A stretch of DNA of 64,000 bases from Psychromonas sp. 14N.309.X.WAT.B.A12 (GCF_030397575.1 NZ_JAPNXS010000010.1:35501-99500), one strand, 5' to 3'; positions 1 to 10,111 are shown, counted from the stretch's first letter. Made by a program: numbers and translations. The notes: generated by a model not told the origin, from the sequence alone.

Positions 1-360
1 CTAAAAAACACAAAAACCAAAATACTGCAGGCTAAAGCCAGCGCCCCTTAAAAGATGTGTCGTAACTTTCGTAAATATCGATAAAGCATAAAGCCAATGT
101 GCGCGTCATCGCATGCGGATATTAATGGCTTTAGAGTTAACGAAGCGACAAGTATTTACAGAATCAAAATACTAAAAAACACAAAAGCAAAACACTGCAG
201 GCTAAAGCCAGCGCCCCTTAAAAGATGTATCGTAACTTTCGTAAATATCGATAAAACATAAAACATAAAACCAAAATACTGCAGGCAAAAGCCCACATAT
301 CTTAAAAAATGTGTCGTAACTTTTTAAATATCGATAAAAGTATTAAGTCAAAATAGCTTT
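1..360. repeat. Tandem copies of the GGCTAAAGCC-core repeat
   Basis: Two near-identical units of about 170 bp carry the core CTGCAGGCTAAAGCC followed by AGCGCCCC (at 25-47 and 195-217), then a run resembling AAAAGATGTGTCGTAACTTT. A third, decayed core begins at 279. The same core and flank recur at 45-47, 53-54 and 59-60 kb. No coding potential is seen. The stretch from 360 to 470 holds nothing recognisable. Confidence 0.85.
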
Positions 361-470
361 CGTATTATCCACCTACAAACGTAAACAAGTCGTATTAGAC
401 TGAACGAAGTGGCAAATATTCACAACATTAAAAGCAATACACAAACAAACCTAAAAAAACCAACAGGCAT

Positions 471-493
471 AAAAAAAGAGCTAATTAGCTCTT
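471..493 (-). terminator. Intrinsic terminator of alaS-lysC-csrA
   Basis: The perfect palindrome AAGAGCTAATTAGCTCTT (476-493) is followed on the minus strand by a run of T, about 70 bp past the csrA stop codon. Confidence 0.85.
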
Positions 494-565
494 CTTTTCA
501 ACATCATGTTTATTACTGTTAATAGCGGCTATTAGCCTCTATACAAAAAATTAACAACTAACAAG

Positions 566-748
566 TTAACTTGCGGTTGCGTTCTTTTCTGCTTGAATAC
601 GCATGTAGATCTCTTCACGATGTACAGATACATCTTTTGGCGCATTAACACCAACGCGTACTTGGTTACCTTTAACGCCTAATACAGTCACAGTCACGTT
701 GTCACCGATCATTAGTGTTTCGCCAACACGGCGGGTCAAAATTAGCAT
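566..748 (-). CDS. csrA: Carbon storage regulator CsrA
   Basis: CsrA is a dimeric RNA-binding protein that represses or stabilises mRNAs by binding GGA motifs in their leaders, and is normally countered by CsrB/C-type small RNAs. The 60-residue product matches the usual length (E. coli 61). It begins [10 protein letters not shown] and keeps the two RNA-contacting regions, around L4 and R44 in VHREEIY. An AGGAG ribosome site precedes the ATG. It is the last gene of a minus-strand alaS-lysC-csrA group, an order common in gammaproteobacteria, and an intrinsic terminator follows. Identification is secure; transcription from alaS or from its own promoter cannot be told from sequence alone. Confidence 0.97.
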   Translation of the reverse strand: MLILTRRVGETLMIGDNVTVTVLGVKGNQVRVGVNAPKDVSVHREEIYMRIQAEKNATAS

Positions 749-846
749 ATTTAAGCTCCTAAATTATTCGATTGAATATAATGATTAATCAGTATGGCTC
801 ATAACACAGTAAAAACGCTATTTATTTACTGTGTTATCGCATAGTT

Positions 847-2079
847 TTATTTTTCTTGCTTTGGTTCACTCTCAAGCTCAAATGCTTTGTGTAAAGCACG
901 TACAGCCAATTCTAAGTATTTACTATCTACTAATACTGAGATTTTAATTTCAGAAGTAGCAATTTGATGCATATTGATTCCTTCAGCACCCAATGTTTCA
1001 AACATTTTTTGTGCTACACCAGGGTGGTTCCACATACCCACACCAACAATAGACACTTTGGCAATCTCGTTATTACCTTGTACTGAATCGGCACTTAACT
1101 TAGTACAAACTTCATTTAATAGCTTAGTTGCTTCAGCATAATCATCACGATGTACAGTAAAAGTAAAATCAGTTTTACCATCACCTAATGTATTTTGCAC
1201 AATCATATCGATATCGATATTAGCAGCACCAATAGGTGAAAGGATTTGAGCAGCAATGGTTGGTTGATCAGGCACACCAGATAAAGTTAAACGCGCTTCA
1301 TCACGGTTGAATGCGATGCCAGAGATAACAGGAGATTCCATTTTATTTTCCTCATAACTAATTAACGTACCACCACCATCTTTAAAACTAGAAAGTACAC
1401 GTAGTGGCACGTTGTATTTTCCTGCAAATTCTACAGAACGAATCTGTAATACCTTAGCACCTAGACTCGCCATTTCTAACATCTCTTCGAAAGTGATGCT
1501 ATCAAGACGACGTGCATTTGGCTCAACACGAGGGTCAGTAGTATATACACCATCAACATCAGTATAGATCTGACATTCATCGGCTTTTAATGCTGCTGCA
1601 ATTGCCACGGCTGAAGTATCACTACCCCCACGACCTAATGTTGTGATGTTGTTATCTTCACTACGGCCTTGGAAACCAGCAACCACAACCACCCTACCCG
1701 CTTTTAAATGCTTCTGAAGGTTCTCAGTTTCAACATTTAAAATACGTGCTTTAGAGTGACTCGCATCAGTTTTCATGCGAATTTGGTCGCCCGTCATCGA
1801 CACTGCTTCAACATCTAGGTTATGCAACGCCATTGACAATAATGCAATCGTCGTTTGCTCACCTGTTGTTAATAGCACGTCCATTTCGCGTGCACTTGGT
1901 TTCTCAATAAACTCTTTTGCTAAGGCAATTAAACGGTTTGTTTCACCTGACATTGCAGATAAAACAACCACTACATCATGACCCGCTTCTCTTGTTGCTT
2001 TGACTTTATCTGCAACCACTTTAATACGCTCAACAGTACCAACTGAAGTACCGCCATATTTTTGAACTATCAGTGCCAT
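847..2079 (-). CDS. lysC: Monofunctional aspartate kinase
   Basis: Phosphorylates aspartate, the first step of the lysine, threonine, methionine and diaminopimelate pathway. The protein has 410 residues. The amino-acid kinase domain fills about residues 1-250, with KYGGTS at 7-12 and GRGGSDTSA near 150. Two ACT regulatory domains occupy about 265-400, so lysine and/or threonine feedback is expected. Its size and ACT arrangement fit the Bacillus/Pseudomonas LysC class rather than the E. coli LysC or ThrA/MetL fusions. AAGGAAATGAG precedes the ATG. It sits 41 bp downstream of alaS and about 100 bp upstream of csrA. No lysine riboswitch fits in the short gap to alaS. Confidence 0.95.
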   Translation of the reverse strand: MALIVQKYGGTSVGTVERIKVVADKVKATREAGHDVVVVLSAMSGETNRLIALAKEFIEKPSAREMDVLLTTGEQTTIALLSMALHNLDVEAVSMTGDQIRMKTDASHSKARILNVETENLQKHLKAGRVVVVAGFQGRSEDNNITTLGRGGSDTSAVAIAAALKADECQIYTDVDGVYTTDPRVEPNARRLDSITFEEMLEMASLGAKVLQIRSVEFAGKYNVPLRVLSSFKDGGGTLISYEENKMESPVISGIAFNRDEARLTLSGVPDQPTIAAQILSPIGAANIDIDMIVQNTLGDGKTDFTFTVHRDDYAEATKLLNEVCTKLSADSVQGNNEIAKVSIVGVGMWNHPGVAQKMFETLGAEGINMHQIATSEIKISVLVDSKYLELAVRALHKAFELESEPKQEK

Positions 2080-2120
2080 CTCATTTCCTTGCTATACTCT
2101 CGGGTATAGACCCTTAATTC

Positions 2121-4748
2121 TTACAAACGTTCGGTTAACCAAGGGTTAACTAACGCTAATGCATCTTTTAAAGCAGCTGGGTTATTTCCGCCAGCCATCG
2201 CCATATCAGGACGACCGCCACCTTTACCACCAACAGGAACAGCAACAACATTAACTAATTCACCTGCTTTTACTTTACCAATTAGGTCTTTAGTCACACC
2301 AACCACTAGACTAACTTTATCGTCGCCTACGGTGGTAGCTAGGACAACAACACCCGATTGTAACTTGTTCTTCATCTCATCTACGCTAGTGCGTAATGAT
2401 TTAGGGTCCACCCCTTCCATATGAGCAACAACGACTTTTACACCGTTAACTTCAACAGCTTGGTCTGTTAAATTAGAACCAGCTTCACTAGCAATTTTTG
2501 CTTTTAATTGTGCTAACTCTTTTTCTAGTGCTTTATTACGATCTAAAGTGCCCATGATTTTTTCACCTAGCGTGAAACTATCACCTTTTACTAGGTCACA
2601 TGCTTTGGAGAATTGCTCGCGAAGGTTTTGTAGCACAACACTCGCCGCTTCACCGACAGCGGCTTCAATACGACGTACACCAGCAGCAGTGCCCGCTTCA
2701 GATGTGATTAAGAATAACCCCATATCACCGGTACGTTTAGCATGCGTACCGCCACAAAGTTCAACTGAAAAGTCGCCCATTGTCACTACGCGTACCATGT
2801 CATCGTACTTTTCACCAAACAGTGCCATTGCCCCGCTTTCTTTCGCTTGCTCAATGTCCATCAATTGCGTCACAACTTCAAAGTTGTTACGAATTGCTTG
2901 GTTAACTAAATAAGTGACTTTATTTAATGTGTCATTAGACAAGGCTTCAAAGTGCGAGAAATCAAAACGTAACTTTTCAGCATCACATAATGAACCTTTT
3001 TGCGTAACATGATCACCCAAAGTTTCACGTAAGGCTGCGTGTAATAGATGCGTTGCAGAGTGGTGTAAGGCAATTGCTTTACGACGATCTGCTTCTACTT
3101 CTGCTTTTACTGTATCGCCAACTGTTAATGTACCAGCGCTTAAGTAACCGACATGTAGGAATGCATCACCTGATTTTTTAGTATCGGTTACAACAAACTT
3201 CACTTCGCCGAATGTTAGTACACCAGCATCACCTACTTGACCGCCAGATTCAGCGTAGAATGGTGTTTGCGATAAAATAACTTGAGCGTTATCACCTTCA
3301 CCTAAGGTTTGTACAAACTCACCTTGTTTAATTAACGAAACCACAGTGCCTTCAGCTTCTAAAGTTTGATAACCCAGGAATTCTGTTTTATCTTCAACTT
3401 TTAAAACATCGTTATAATCTTTCCCGAAGTTGTTAGCTTGTTGAGCGCGAGTACGTTGCTCAGTCATCGCTGCATCAAAGCCATCTTGGTCGATAGTTAA
3501 TTCACGCTCACGTGCAATATCAGCGGTTAAATCAGCAGGGAAACCGTAAGTATCATAAAGCTTAAACACGATATCACCAGGGATCACAGAGCCAGTTAAT
3601 GCTTCTAACTCATTATCTAAAATTTGTAGGCCTCGCTCCAGTGTTTTACCGAATTGCTCTTCTTCTAAGCGTAATATCTTTTCTACAAATTCACGTTGTT
3701 TTTCAAGCTCTGGGTAAGCTTTGCCCATTTGATTAATCAACTCTTCGTACACTTTGTAGAAGAATACACCTTGAGCGCCTAGCTTATGTCCATGGCGAAC
3801 AGCACGACGAATAATACGACGTAATACATAACCACGACCTTCGTTAGAAGGCATAACACCGTCACAGATTAAGAAACCACATGAACGAATATGATCAGCA
3901 ACTACGCGTAAAGATTTATCTTCAAGATCTTTTGCACCCGTCACTTCCGCTACTTTCTTGATTAGACCTTGGAAAAGATCGATATCGTAGTTTGAATGGC
4001 CGTTTTGAATAATCGCAGAAATACGCTCAAGGCCCATACCTGTATCAACAGACTGCTTTGGCAAGTTTTCCATCGTACCATCGGCAAGACGGTTGTATTG
4101 CATGAATACTAGGTTCCAAATTTCAATGAAACGGTCGCCATCTTCTTCAGGTGAACCTGGAGGACCACCCCAAATATGTTCACCATGATCATAAAAAATC
4201 TCTGAACAAGGACCACAAGGACCAGTATCCCCCATTGACCAGAAATTATCTGATTCAAATTTTTTCTCAGGAGATTTATCACCGATACGAATAATTTTTT
4301 CTTCTGGTACGCCAATTTTATTGGCCCATAATGAAAATGCTTCATCGTCGCTTTCATAAACCGTCACAAGTAATTTTTCTTTTGGAATATTTAAAACTTC
4401 AGTAAGGTATTCCCATGAAAATGCGATGGCTTCTTCTTTAAAATAATCACCAAAACTAAAATTACCCAACATTTCAAAGAAAGTATGATGGCGAGCTGTG
4501 TAACCCACGTTATCTAAATCGTTATGTTTACCACCAGCACGTACACAGCGTTGGCTTGACGTAGCACGCGTATAAGCTCTTGTTTCAGAACCTAAAAAAG
4601 TATCTTTAAATTGGTTCATCCCTGCATTTGTAAATAGCAGTGTCGGGTCATTATCAGGAACAAGCGAGCTACTGCTCACTGTCTGATGCCCTTTTTTACC
4701 AAAGAAGTCCATAAATCCTTGGCGAATATCAGATGTCGATTTAGTCAT
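2121..4748 (-). CDS. alaS: Alanyl-tRNA synthetase
   Basis: Charges tRNA-Ala with alanine and clears mischarged Ser/Gly-tRNA-Ala through its editing domain. The 875-residue length is typical. The class II catalytic core is N-terminal ([16 protein letters not shown], then [11 protein letters not shown]). The editing domain shows the zinc/hydrolysis motifs [10 protein letters not shown] near residue 560 and [10 protein letters not shown] near 665. The C-terminal DHHA1 region ends with [11 protein letters not shown]. It is the first gene of the alaS-lysC-csrA group. The ATG begins [10 protein letters not shown], matching the start of other AlaS proteins. Confidence 0.98.
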   Translation of the reverse strand: MTKSTSDIRQGFMDFFGKKGHQTVSSSSLVPDNDPTLLFTNAGMNQFKDTFLGSETRAYTRATSSQRCVRAGGKHNDLDNVGYTARHHTFFEMLGNFSFGDYFKEEAIAFSWEYLTEVLNIPKEKLLVTVYESDDEAFSLWANKIGVPEEKIIRIGDKSPEKKFESDNFWSMGDTGPCGPCSEIFYDHGEHIWGGPPGSPEEDGDRFIEIWNLVFMQYNRLADGTMENLPKQSVDTGMGLERISAIIQNGHSNYDIDLFQGLIKKVAEVTGAKDLEDKSLRVVADHIRSCGFLICDGVMPSNEGRGYVLRRIIRRAVRHGHKLGAQGVFFYKVYEELINQMGKAYPELEKQREFVEKILRLEEEQFGKTLERGLQILDNELEALTGSVIPGDIVFKLYDTYGFPADLTADIARERELTIDQDGFDAAMTEQRTRAQQANNFGKDYNDVLKVEDKTEFLGYQTLEAEGTVVSLIKQGEFVQTLGEGDNAQVILSQTPFYAESGGQVGDAGVLTFGEVKFVVTDTKKSGDAFLHVGYLSAGTLTVGDTVKAEVEADRRKAIALHHSATHLLHAALRETLGDHVTQKGSLCDAEKLRFDFSHFEALSNDTLNKVTYLVNQAIRNNFEVVTQLMDIEQAKESGAMALFGEKYDDMVRVVTMGDFSVELCGGTHAKRTGDMGLFLITSEAGTAAGVRRIEAAVGEAASVVLQNLREQFSKACDLVKGDSFTLGEKIMGTLDRNKALEKELAQLKAKIASEAGSNLTDQAVEVNGVKVVVAHMEGVDPKSLRTSVDEMKNKLQSGVVVLATTVGDDKVSLVVGVTKDLIGKVKAGELVNVVAVPVGGKGGGRPDMAMAGGNNPAALKDALALVNPWLTERL

Positions 4749-5018
4749 GATATATTCCGTGTAAAAGTGTCGATTTAGGCTTTCTTAAAACAAGGAGGAT
4801 TTAAGCCCTAAACAGATCAAAAATAAATGGAGGCTAATATATCACGGCACTGAGTGAGGTGAAAGTAGCTATAAATGCAGAGATAACAATAATTTTTTAA
4901 TCAACTGGGAGTTTTTGAATAAATGAGGAAATGGCTAAGTCGCTTATCCCATTATCAAGAGGCAAAGAGTCTGTATAAACGGAATAACTAAACTGTATTA
5001 CGAGTAATAATTAAAAGC
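4749..5018. other. Intergenic region between rlmJ and alaS
   Basis: This region must hold the alaS promoter (minus strand). No gene, repeat or RNA is recognised, and no promoter stands out strongly enough to call. Confidence 0.5.
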
Positions 5019-5052
5019 ATAATCTAACCTCAACAGTATAAGGCTAGATTAT
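5019..5052 (-). terminator. Intrinsic terminator of rlmJ
   Basis: A 12-bp stem with one wobble pair (ATAATCTAACCT at 5019 against AGGCTAGATTAT ending 5052) has a 10-nt loop and is followed on the minus strand by GCTTTTAATT. Confidence 0.75.
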
Positions 5053-5066
5053 TGATTATATTAATA

Positions 5067-5909
5067 TTATTCTGCGACTAAAGTCTCTACCCGATAATGA
5101 CCTTGAGCATCAAGGCCTAAGGTTTCAGCTAAGAAAGGCAAACTTTGTTGCATCTCTCTTAAAAGAGTCCAAGGAGGATTAATCACAATCATACCGCTAG
5201 CCGTCATGCCATGCTCTTCAGAATCTGCTGTAATACCCAATTCAAATAATTGAATATTTTTAATTCCAGAAGCTTTTAGCGCACGTTCCATTTTATTGAT
5301 AACGGCACGTTTTACTACTGGGTACCACAAGGCATAAGTGCCAGTAGCAAAACGACGATGTGCAGCAATTAAGCTTTCAACCACTTCTTCATATTCAGTT
5401 TTAATTTCATAAGAGGGATCAATCAACACCAAACCACGGCGCTCTTTAGGCGGCATATTAGCGATTAAACCTTGTAAACCATCAGTATTAGCCATTTTTA
5501 TACGACGATCACCAGAGAAATTACCACGCATATTAGTAAATTCATTAGGGTGTAATTCAAATAAGAACATACGGTCATCATCGCGACGCATTTGGTTACA
5601 GATCATTGGCGATCCAGGGTATGAATTTAATTTATCCATACCATTAAATGCAATTACTTGTTCCATATAACGAGACAAAGGAGCAGGCAGATTTTTTTGT
5701 CCCCATAACTTAGCAATCCCATCTTTAAACTCACCTGTTTTTAATGACTGTTCCGAGTTTAATTGATAAGCACCACATCCAGAGTGGGTATCTAGATAAC
5801 AAAATGGCTTATCTTTTTGTAATAGGTAATCAAGGATAGAAACGACTACAGTATGTTTTAGCACATCTGCATAATTCCCTGCATGGTATGAATGACGATA
5901 ACTGAGCAC
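5067..5909 (-). CDS. rlmJ: 23S rRNA (adenine-2030-N6)-methyltransferase RlmJ
   Basis: SAM-dependent methyltransferase that makes m6A2030 in 23S rRNA. The open frame extends to a TTG at 5919-5921, but the family begins (M)LSYRHSFHAGN, so the GTG at 5907-5909 is chosen. It has a GGAG ribosome site six bases upstream, lying exactly where the longer start would begin. This gives 280 residues, the same as E. coli RlmJ. Visible motifs are the N-terminal SYRHSYHAGNYADVLKH and the N6-adenine methyltransferase motif IV in VLIDPSYE near residue 164. It is monocistronic, with its own terminator. Confidence 0.95.
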   Translation of the reverse strand: MLSYRHSYHAGNYADVLKHTVVVSILDYLLQKDKPFCYLDTHSGCGAYQLNSEQSLKTGEFKDGIAKLWGQKNLPAPLSRYMEQVIAFNGMDKLNSYPGSPMICNQMRRDDDRMFLFELHPNEFTNMRGNFSGDRRIKMANTDGLQGLIANMPPKERRGLVLIDPSYEIKTEYEEVVESLIAAHRRFATGTYALWYPVVKRAVINKMERALKASGIKNIQLFELGITADSEEHGMTASGMIVINPPWTLLREMQQSLPFLAETLGLDAQGHYRVETLVAE

Positions 5910-6574
5910 AAAAAACTCCAAAATATAAATAAAATAACCCAGCTAGTATAAATAGTTTACCTAGTGATTGCGCTAAAAACATGTACTGAAAGAGAATAAA
6001 CGCAATGGATTACTTAGCACCTTAATTAACTCACTCAACAAAGTGATTAAATAGTGTCAGAATCAATCTGCTAATTTAGTTTATATACTCTCAGCAAGGT
6101 ATTATTTGTCATTCTGCTTAAGGGCATTTTATTGTTTGTATTGATCACACTAGGTGGCTCAAGCCCTATAGCTAAGTTTTATGGGGCACTTCACCTTTTA
6201 GGTGAATTTTCGGTAGTATTACAGGGGCTTTTTCCTATAAACTAGACGCTAGTAGTAGCTTGTTTTTTATGCCTAGCAGAATTGATACTAATTATGGTTT
6301 TTATTTTCTCTTGGTATCTACAACCGCAGTGAACTGACTATTTTCGCTTTTTAATAATGATAAAAAAGTGAAATAAAAAACAGCAGAACATTTGAATTAA
6401 ATCATCGCTCTTTTCGAACCTTCGAACCAGCGTTAAGTCAGAAATAAAGCTGTTAATAGCCAGGGAAACGCACAGGTTTTTGAACAGCAATGAGCACAAC
6501 CAATTATAGCGCTTCATGGTATTCATTAAGCGCTAACAATATTTTAAGTAAAGTCGAAATAGCGGAGCAAAAAC
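5910..6574. other. Intergenic region upstream of ssb
   Basis: About 660 bp separate rlmJ from ssb. uvrA, often divergent from ssb in gammaproteobacteria, is absent here. A short plus-strand frame ending TAG near 6245 translates to a hydrophobic peptide (VLITLGGSSPIAKFYGALHL) but has no convincing start. No LexA box of the CTGT-N8-ACAG type was seen. The ssb promoter must lie here but is not obvious. Confidence 0.5.
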
Positions 6575-7213
6575 ATGTTTAACCGTAGTGTAAACAAAGT
6601 AGTCCTAGTGGGAAACCTAGGTAAAGATCCTGAAATGCGTTATACCCAAAACGGTGGCGCAGTAGCTAACTTTTCAATTGCAACCACTGAAAGTTGGAAA
6701 AATAAACAAACAGGTGAATACGAAAATAAATCTGAGTGGCACAACATTGTTGTTTTCGGTAAATTCGGCGAAATGGTAGGTCAGTACCTTAAAAAAGGTG
6801 CAAAAGTATATGTTGAAGGTAAATTACAGACTAACAAATGGCAAGGTCAAGATGGCCAAGATCGCTACAAAACAGAGATCATTGCTAACGATATCCAAAT
6901 GTTAGACGCACGTAATCAAGCACCAGGTCAAGGTCAACCTTATCAAGGTGGTCAACAAGCAGGCGGTTACTCAAACCAAGCGCCACAACAAGCTGCACCT
7001 CAACAAGCTTGGGGTAATCAACCTCAACAGCCACCAGCGCAGTCTGCTCCACCACAAATGGCCCCTGCTTACCAACCGCAACAGCCACCTCAACCGACGC
7101 CACCACCAGCACCTCGTCCTGCTGCTCCGGCACCGGCGGCAAAACCAGCACCCACTGCTCCAGCAAGTTTTAACGAACCATCAATGGACTTTGACGACGA
7201 TATTCCGTTTTAG
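6575..7213 (+). CDS. ssb: Single-stranded DNA-binding protein SSB
   Basis: Coats single-stranded DNA during replication, repair and recombination and recruits partner proteins through its acidic tail. The 212-residue protein has an OB fold at about 1-110 ([21 protein letters not shown] near the start). A long glutamine/proline-rich linker follows at about 112-195, unusually rich in PQQ and PAP. The canonical partner-binding tip MDFDDDIPF ends the protein. A GGAG-like site precedes the ATG, and a strong terminator follows. The linker is longer than in E. coli SSB (178 residues), which fits other marine gammaproteobacterial SSBs. Confidence 0.97.
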   Translation: MFNRSVNKVVLVGNLGKDPEMRYTQNGGAVANFSIATTESWKNKQTGEYENKSEWHNIVVFGKFGEMVGQYLKKGAKVYVEGKLQTNKWQGQDGQDRYKTEIIANDIQMLDARNQAPGQGQPYQGGQQAGGYSNQAPQQAAPQQAWGNQPQQPPAQSAPPQMAPAYQPQQPPQPTPPPAPRPAAPAPAAKPAPTAPASFNEPSMDFDDDIPF

Positions 7214-7258
7214 GGTTGAGCCTAGAGTTAACCTCTTAACTTCAAACGCCCTTAAAAC

Positions 7259-7289
7259 AAAAAGGGGACTGCTAAGCAGTCCCCTTTTT
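7259..7289. terminator. Bidirectional terminator between ssb and yqhD
   Basis: Perfect 14-bp stem AAAAAGGGGACTGC / GCAGTCCCCTTTTT with a TAA loop. A-run and T-run flanks serve both converging genes. Confidence 0.95.
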
Positions 7290-7315
7290 ATTGCAATACT
7301 TTTATGCTTATAAAC

Positions 7316-8467
7316 TTATAAAGCGGTTTCTAAAATTGTACGTGAACGTGCCAAATCAATTGTGCCGTTTTCGCCTAGTTTAGTCATCCCGTGAGCTTCT
7401 AAACTTTCCATCGCGGTGTCGACATCAGTTTGCGTTAAGTCGATTTCACTTAAAGAGACAGGTGTATTCATTGCAGAGAAGAATGCTTTTGTTTTCTCAA
7501 TCGCAGCATCAATACGAGCATCATCAGTACCTTCAGTGATATTCCAGATACGCTCAGCATATTGTAGTAATTTTGCTTTTTTCTCTTCACGGCAAACTTG
7601 CATAATAGCAGGCAGAACAATGGTTAAACTACGGCCATGATCAACACCAAAATTACCAGTTAACTCATGACCTATCATATGTGTAGCCCAATCTTGAGGA
7701 ACACCTACCCCAATTAAACCACTTAATGCTTGAGTCGCGGCCCACATGACATTAGTACGCGCTTCCATATCTTGTAAATCAACAATTAGTTTTGGCCCTT
7801 CTTCAACTAGTGTTAACAGAATACCTTCTGCAAAACGATCTTGAATTTTGGCATTAACTGGATACGTTAGATATTGCTCCATAACATGAACAAAAGCATC
7901 AACTACACCATTTGATGTTTGACGCTCAGAAAGGCTTAACGTAGTTTGAGGATCAAGAATTGCAAATTGCGGACGCACTAGTGGATTTTGGAATGCTAAC
8001 TTATTTTTACCACGAGTCACTACAGCACCAACATTCGTTTCAGAACCTGTTGCTGGTAAGGTTAAAATACAGCCCAATGGTAATGCACTCTCTATTTTCC
8101 CTTGTTTTGCAAGGATATCCCAAGCTTCTTCACCTTTAAAATCAACAGCTGCAGCAATAAATTTAGTTCCGTCAACAACAGAACCACCGCCTACTGCTAA
8201 TAAATAATCAAAGCCTTCTGCACGAATGCGTTCAACAGCCTTCATAAGCGTGTCGTACTGTGGATTTGGCTCAATACCTGAAAACTCATCCCAATTATGT
8301 TCAGCAAGTGCAGCAACAACTTGATCATAAACACCATTACCCTTGATAGAACCACCACCATAAGTTACTAATATTTTTTTATCTTTAGGAATACTATTAG
8401 TAATTGCTGCGATTTGACCTTGACCAAAATGAATCTCTGTGGTGTTTTGGTAACTGAAATTGTTCAT
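7316..8467 (-). CDS. yqhD: YqhD-like iron-containing alcohol dehydrogenase / aldehyde reductase
   Basis: NADPH-dependent reduction of aldehydes, in E. coli linked to detoxifying lipid-peroxidation aldehydes and methylglyoxal. The 383-residue protein aligns by eye with E. coli YqhD (387) over its whole length: FLLAVGGGSV-like LLAVGGGSVVDGTKF near 95, LPATGSETN, metal-site region GVVDAFVHVMEQY near 190, and HMIGHELTGNFGVDHG near 265 with the histidine ligands. It is transcribed away from the MarR-type gene to its right, with palindromic sites between them, so that regulator probably controls it. E. coli uses the AraC-type YqhC instead. Confidence 0.92.
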   Translation of the reverse strand: MNNFSYQNTTEIHFGQGQIAAITNSIPKDKKILVTYGGGSIKGNGVYDQVVAALAEHNWDEFSGIEPNPQYDTLMKAVERIRAEGFDYLLAVGGGSVVDGTKFIAAAVDFKGEEAWDILAKQGKIESALPLGCILTLPATGSETNVGAVVTRGKNKLAFQNPLVRPQFAILDPQTTLSLSERQTSNGVVDAFVHVMEQYLTYPVNAKIQDRFAEGILLTLVEEGPKLIVDLQDMEARTNVMWAATQALSGLIGVGVPQDWATHMIGHELTGNFGVDHGRSLTIVLPAIMQVCREEKKAKLLQYAERIWNITEGTDDARIDAAIEKTKAFFSAMNTPVSLSEIDLTQTDVDTAMESLEAHGMTKLGENGTIDLARSRTILETAL

Positions 8468-8625
8468 CTATCACTCCTATTTAACAACTTAAAACAAAGT
8501 TATTTTTAATTACATTTATTCAGATTTAATCGATTACTTTTGTGTTGCACACATTAACCGTAACAATTAACAGGACAAGCAATACGACCAATATTTTAAT
8601 TACGATCACCTTCATTAAAAATAAA

Positions 8626-8635
8626 TTGCGCGCAA
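8626..8635. promoter_or_regulatory. Candidate MarR-family operator 1
   Basis: The palindrome TTGCGCGCAA lies in the yqhD/MarR divergent region. It resembles the second site at 8684-8695 (shared pattern TTGYGCRCAA). Assignment to the adjacent regulator is inference. Confidence 0.45.
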
Positions 8636-8683
8636 CCTAATTGCCAGCAATTATATCTCGCATTAAAACTATAACGCAAGTAT

Positions 8684-8695
8684 ATTGTGCACAAT
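8684..8695. promoter_or_regulatory. Candidate MarR-family operator 2
   Basis: The perfect 12-bp palindrome ATTGTGCACAAT ends 31 bp before the MarR-type start codon. It is a plausible autoregulatory site. A third partial match (TGTGTTGCACACA) lies near 8540. Confidence 0.5.
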
Positions 8696-8726
8696 CTAAT
8701 TAACACCACTATTTAAAGGATTGAAT

Positions 8727-9194
8727 ATGTCTAATAATAAAATTGATCAGGAAGTAGATAATCAAACCTCCGATCTAGTAATAGAAAAGCAAGTTTGCTT
8801 CTCATTATATAGTGCCGCTAACGCCATTATTAGAGCTTATCGACCTATGCTAAAAGCCTTAGATCTCACCTACCCGCAATACCTAGTAATGATTGTGCTT
8901 TGGAATGATGATGGGATTAACGTTAAGGAATTAGGCCATAAACTGCATTTAGATTCAGGTACCTTGACACCATTATTAAAGCGCCTTGAAGGTAAGGAGT
9001 TATTAACTCGACAACGTGGTTTAGAAGACGAACGAGTACGTGAAATTTTTTTAACAGAGCAAGGAATTCAGTTAAAAAACTTAGCAGAAACGATACCAAA
9101 TCAAATGTTATGCAAATCAAAATTACCCGTAGAAGAGCTGTTAACATTAAAAGAAAGCTGCGACAAAATGTGTGACAACTTACAAGATGAGTAA
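8727..9194 (+). CDS. MarR-family (OhrR-like) transcriptional regulator
   Basis: Winged-helix repressor of 155 residues. The open frame reaches a TTG at 8721, but an AAAGGA ribosome site directly abuts that codon and is spaced correctly for the ATG at 8727, which is chosen. The N-terminal VCFSLYSAANA carries a cysteine at residue 24, in the position of the peroxide-sensing cysteine of OhrR (CFALYS). The DNA-binding region is about 60-110 (VKELGHKLHLDSGTLTPLLK, then the wing with ERVREIFLT). It is divergent from yqhD and 35 bp upstream of a glutathione transferase gene. This suggests a thiol-redox or electrophile response controlling both. No ohr gene is nearby, so the inducer is uncertain. Confidence 0.85.
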   Translation: MSNNKIDQEVDNQTSDLVIEKQVCFSLYSAANAIIRAYRPMLKALDLTYPQYLVMIVLWNDDGINVKELGHKLHLDSGTLTPLLKRLEGKELLTRQRGLEDERVREIFLTEQGIQLKNLAETIPNQMLCKSKLPVEELLTLKESCDKMCDNLQDE

Positions 9195-9229
9195 CCATTT
9201 TAAACAAAATGAACAACAAGGAATATAAG

Positions 9230-9844
9230 ATGATTAAACTTCACCACCTAAATAAATCTCGCTCCAAACGTATTATTTGGTTACTTGAAGAACTGGGCGT
9301 TGACTACAGTATTATTGCTTATCAAAGAGACAGCCAAACCTTCCTTGCACCACCAGAATTAAAGGCCATTCATCCATTAGGGAAATCACCAGTAATTGAA
9401 GATGCAGGTGTAGTGATTACTGAATCAGGCGCAATTACAGAATATCTCATTAATAAATATTCTAATGGGCGTCTAGCACCGAAAAAAGATACAACAGATG
9501 ACATAGAGTACAGCCAATGGATTCATTTTGCCGAAAGCTCTGCTATTTTACCTTTATTATTAAAGATGTTTGTTAACAAGGATGGCTGTGAAACAAACTT
9601 TCTAGGTGACTATGCTGATACAGAAACCTTCAAAGTGCTCAGTTACTTTAATAATTCACTAGCTGGTAAGCGTTATTTAGTGGCAGATAAGTTAACTGGA
9701 GCCGATATCATGATGTCTTTTATCGTGGAATTAGTGGCAAATAGCGGTCAACTCGCTAACTTTCCACATATTCAAACCTACGCGAAGCAACTGGCAACTC
9801 ACAGTGCATTTCATAAAGCAGAAAACATTGAATTAAATCATTAA
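9230..9844 (+). CDS. Glutathione S-transferase family protein
   Basis: Probable conjugation or reduction of electrophiles with glutathione in the cytosol. The 204-residue protein has an N-terminal thioredoxin-like domain (MIKLHHLNKSRSKRIIWLLEELG, later LGKSPVIED and the glutathione-binding ESGAITEYL) and a helical C-terminal domain from about 90. The frame opens at 9209, but AAGGA seven bases before the ATG at 9230 fits better, and MIKLHHL matches family N termini. It lies directly behind the MarR-type regulator and is probably cotranscribed, forming a detoxification unit with divergent yqhD. Substrate unknown. Confidence 0.88.
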   Translation: MIKLHHLNKSRSKRIIWLLEELGVDYSIIAYQRDSQTFLAPPELKAIHPLGKSPVIEDAGVVITESGAITEYLINKYSNGRLAPKKDTTDDIEYSQWIHFAESSAILPLLLKMFVNKDGCETNFLGDYADTETFKVLSYFNNSLAGKRYLVADKLTGADIMMSFIVELVANSGQLANFPHIQTYAKQLATHSAFHKAENIELNH

Positions 9845-9878
9845 TTAATTGTGTAACTGAGTAATTGAAATACATAAA

Positions 9879-9909
9879 GATGTAAAGCGCGTAAACCACG
9901 TTTTACATC
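9879..9909. terminator. Weak hairpin after the GST gene
   Basis: Stem GATGTAAAGCG / CGTTTTACATC (10 of 11 plus a wobble) lies 35 bp past the stop, but no clear T run follows. It may terminate the MarR-GST transcript. Confidence 0.4.
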
Positions 9910-10111
9910 TCGCCTTCTCGAAAGGCTATCCTACAGCGTGATCCCCTATTCCATACACGTATGGTTAATTTAAATTAACAATGACTAAAGCGCCATCGTT
10001 GAAGCCACTTCCAAAATTTTTGAATTATTCATCAAATAAAAACCAATCATTTAACAACTAAGTTGTCACATTAACACCATACACTGTTAATTTTAAAATA
10101 AGGATAGTTTA

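Noticed and set aside
2080-2120. Lysine riboswitch before lysC
   Set aside because: Only 41 bp separate alaS and lysC, too short for the element, and no conserved core was seen.
6300-6574. LexA box before ssb
   Set aside because: No CTGT-N8-ACAG sequence is present on either strand.
6948-7313. Alternative frame over ssb
   Set aside because: Opens only because the PQ-rich linker is repetitive; the real SSB frame covers it.
10040-10111. Pho box before phoD
   Set aside because: Only one half-site-like TTGTCAC is present; the second half does not match at the required spacing.
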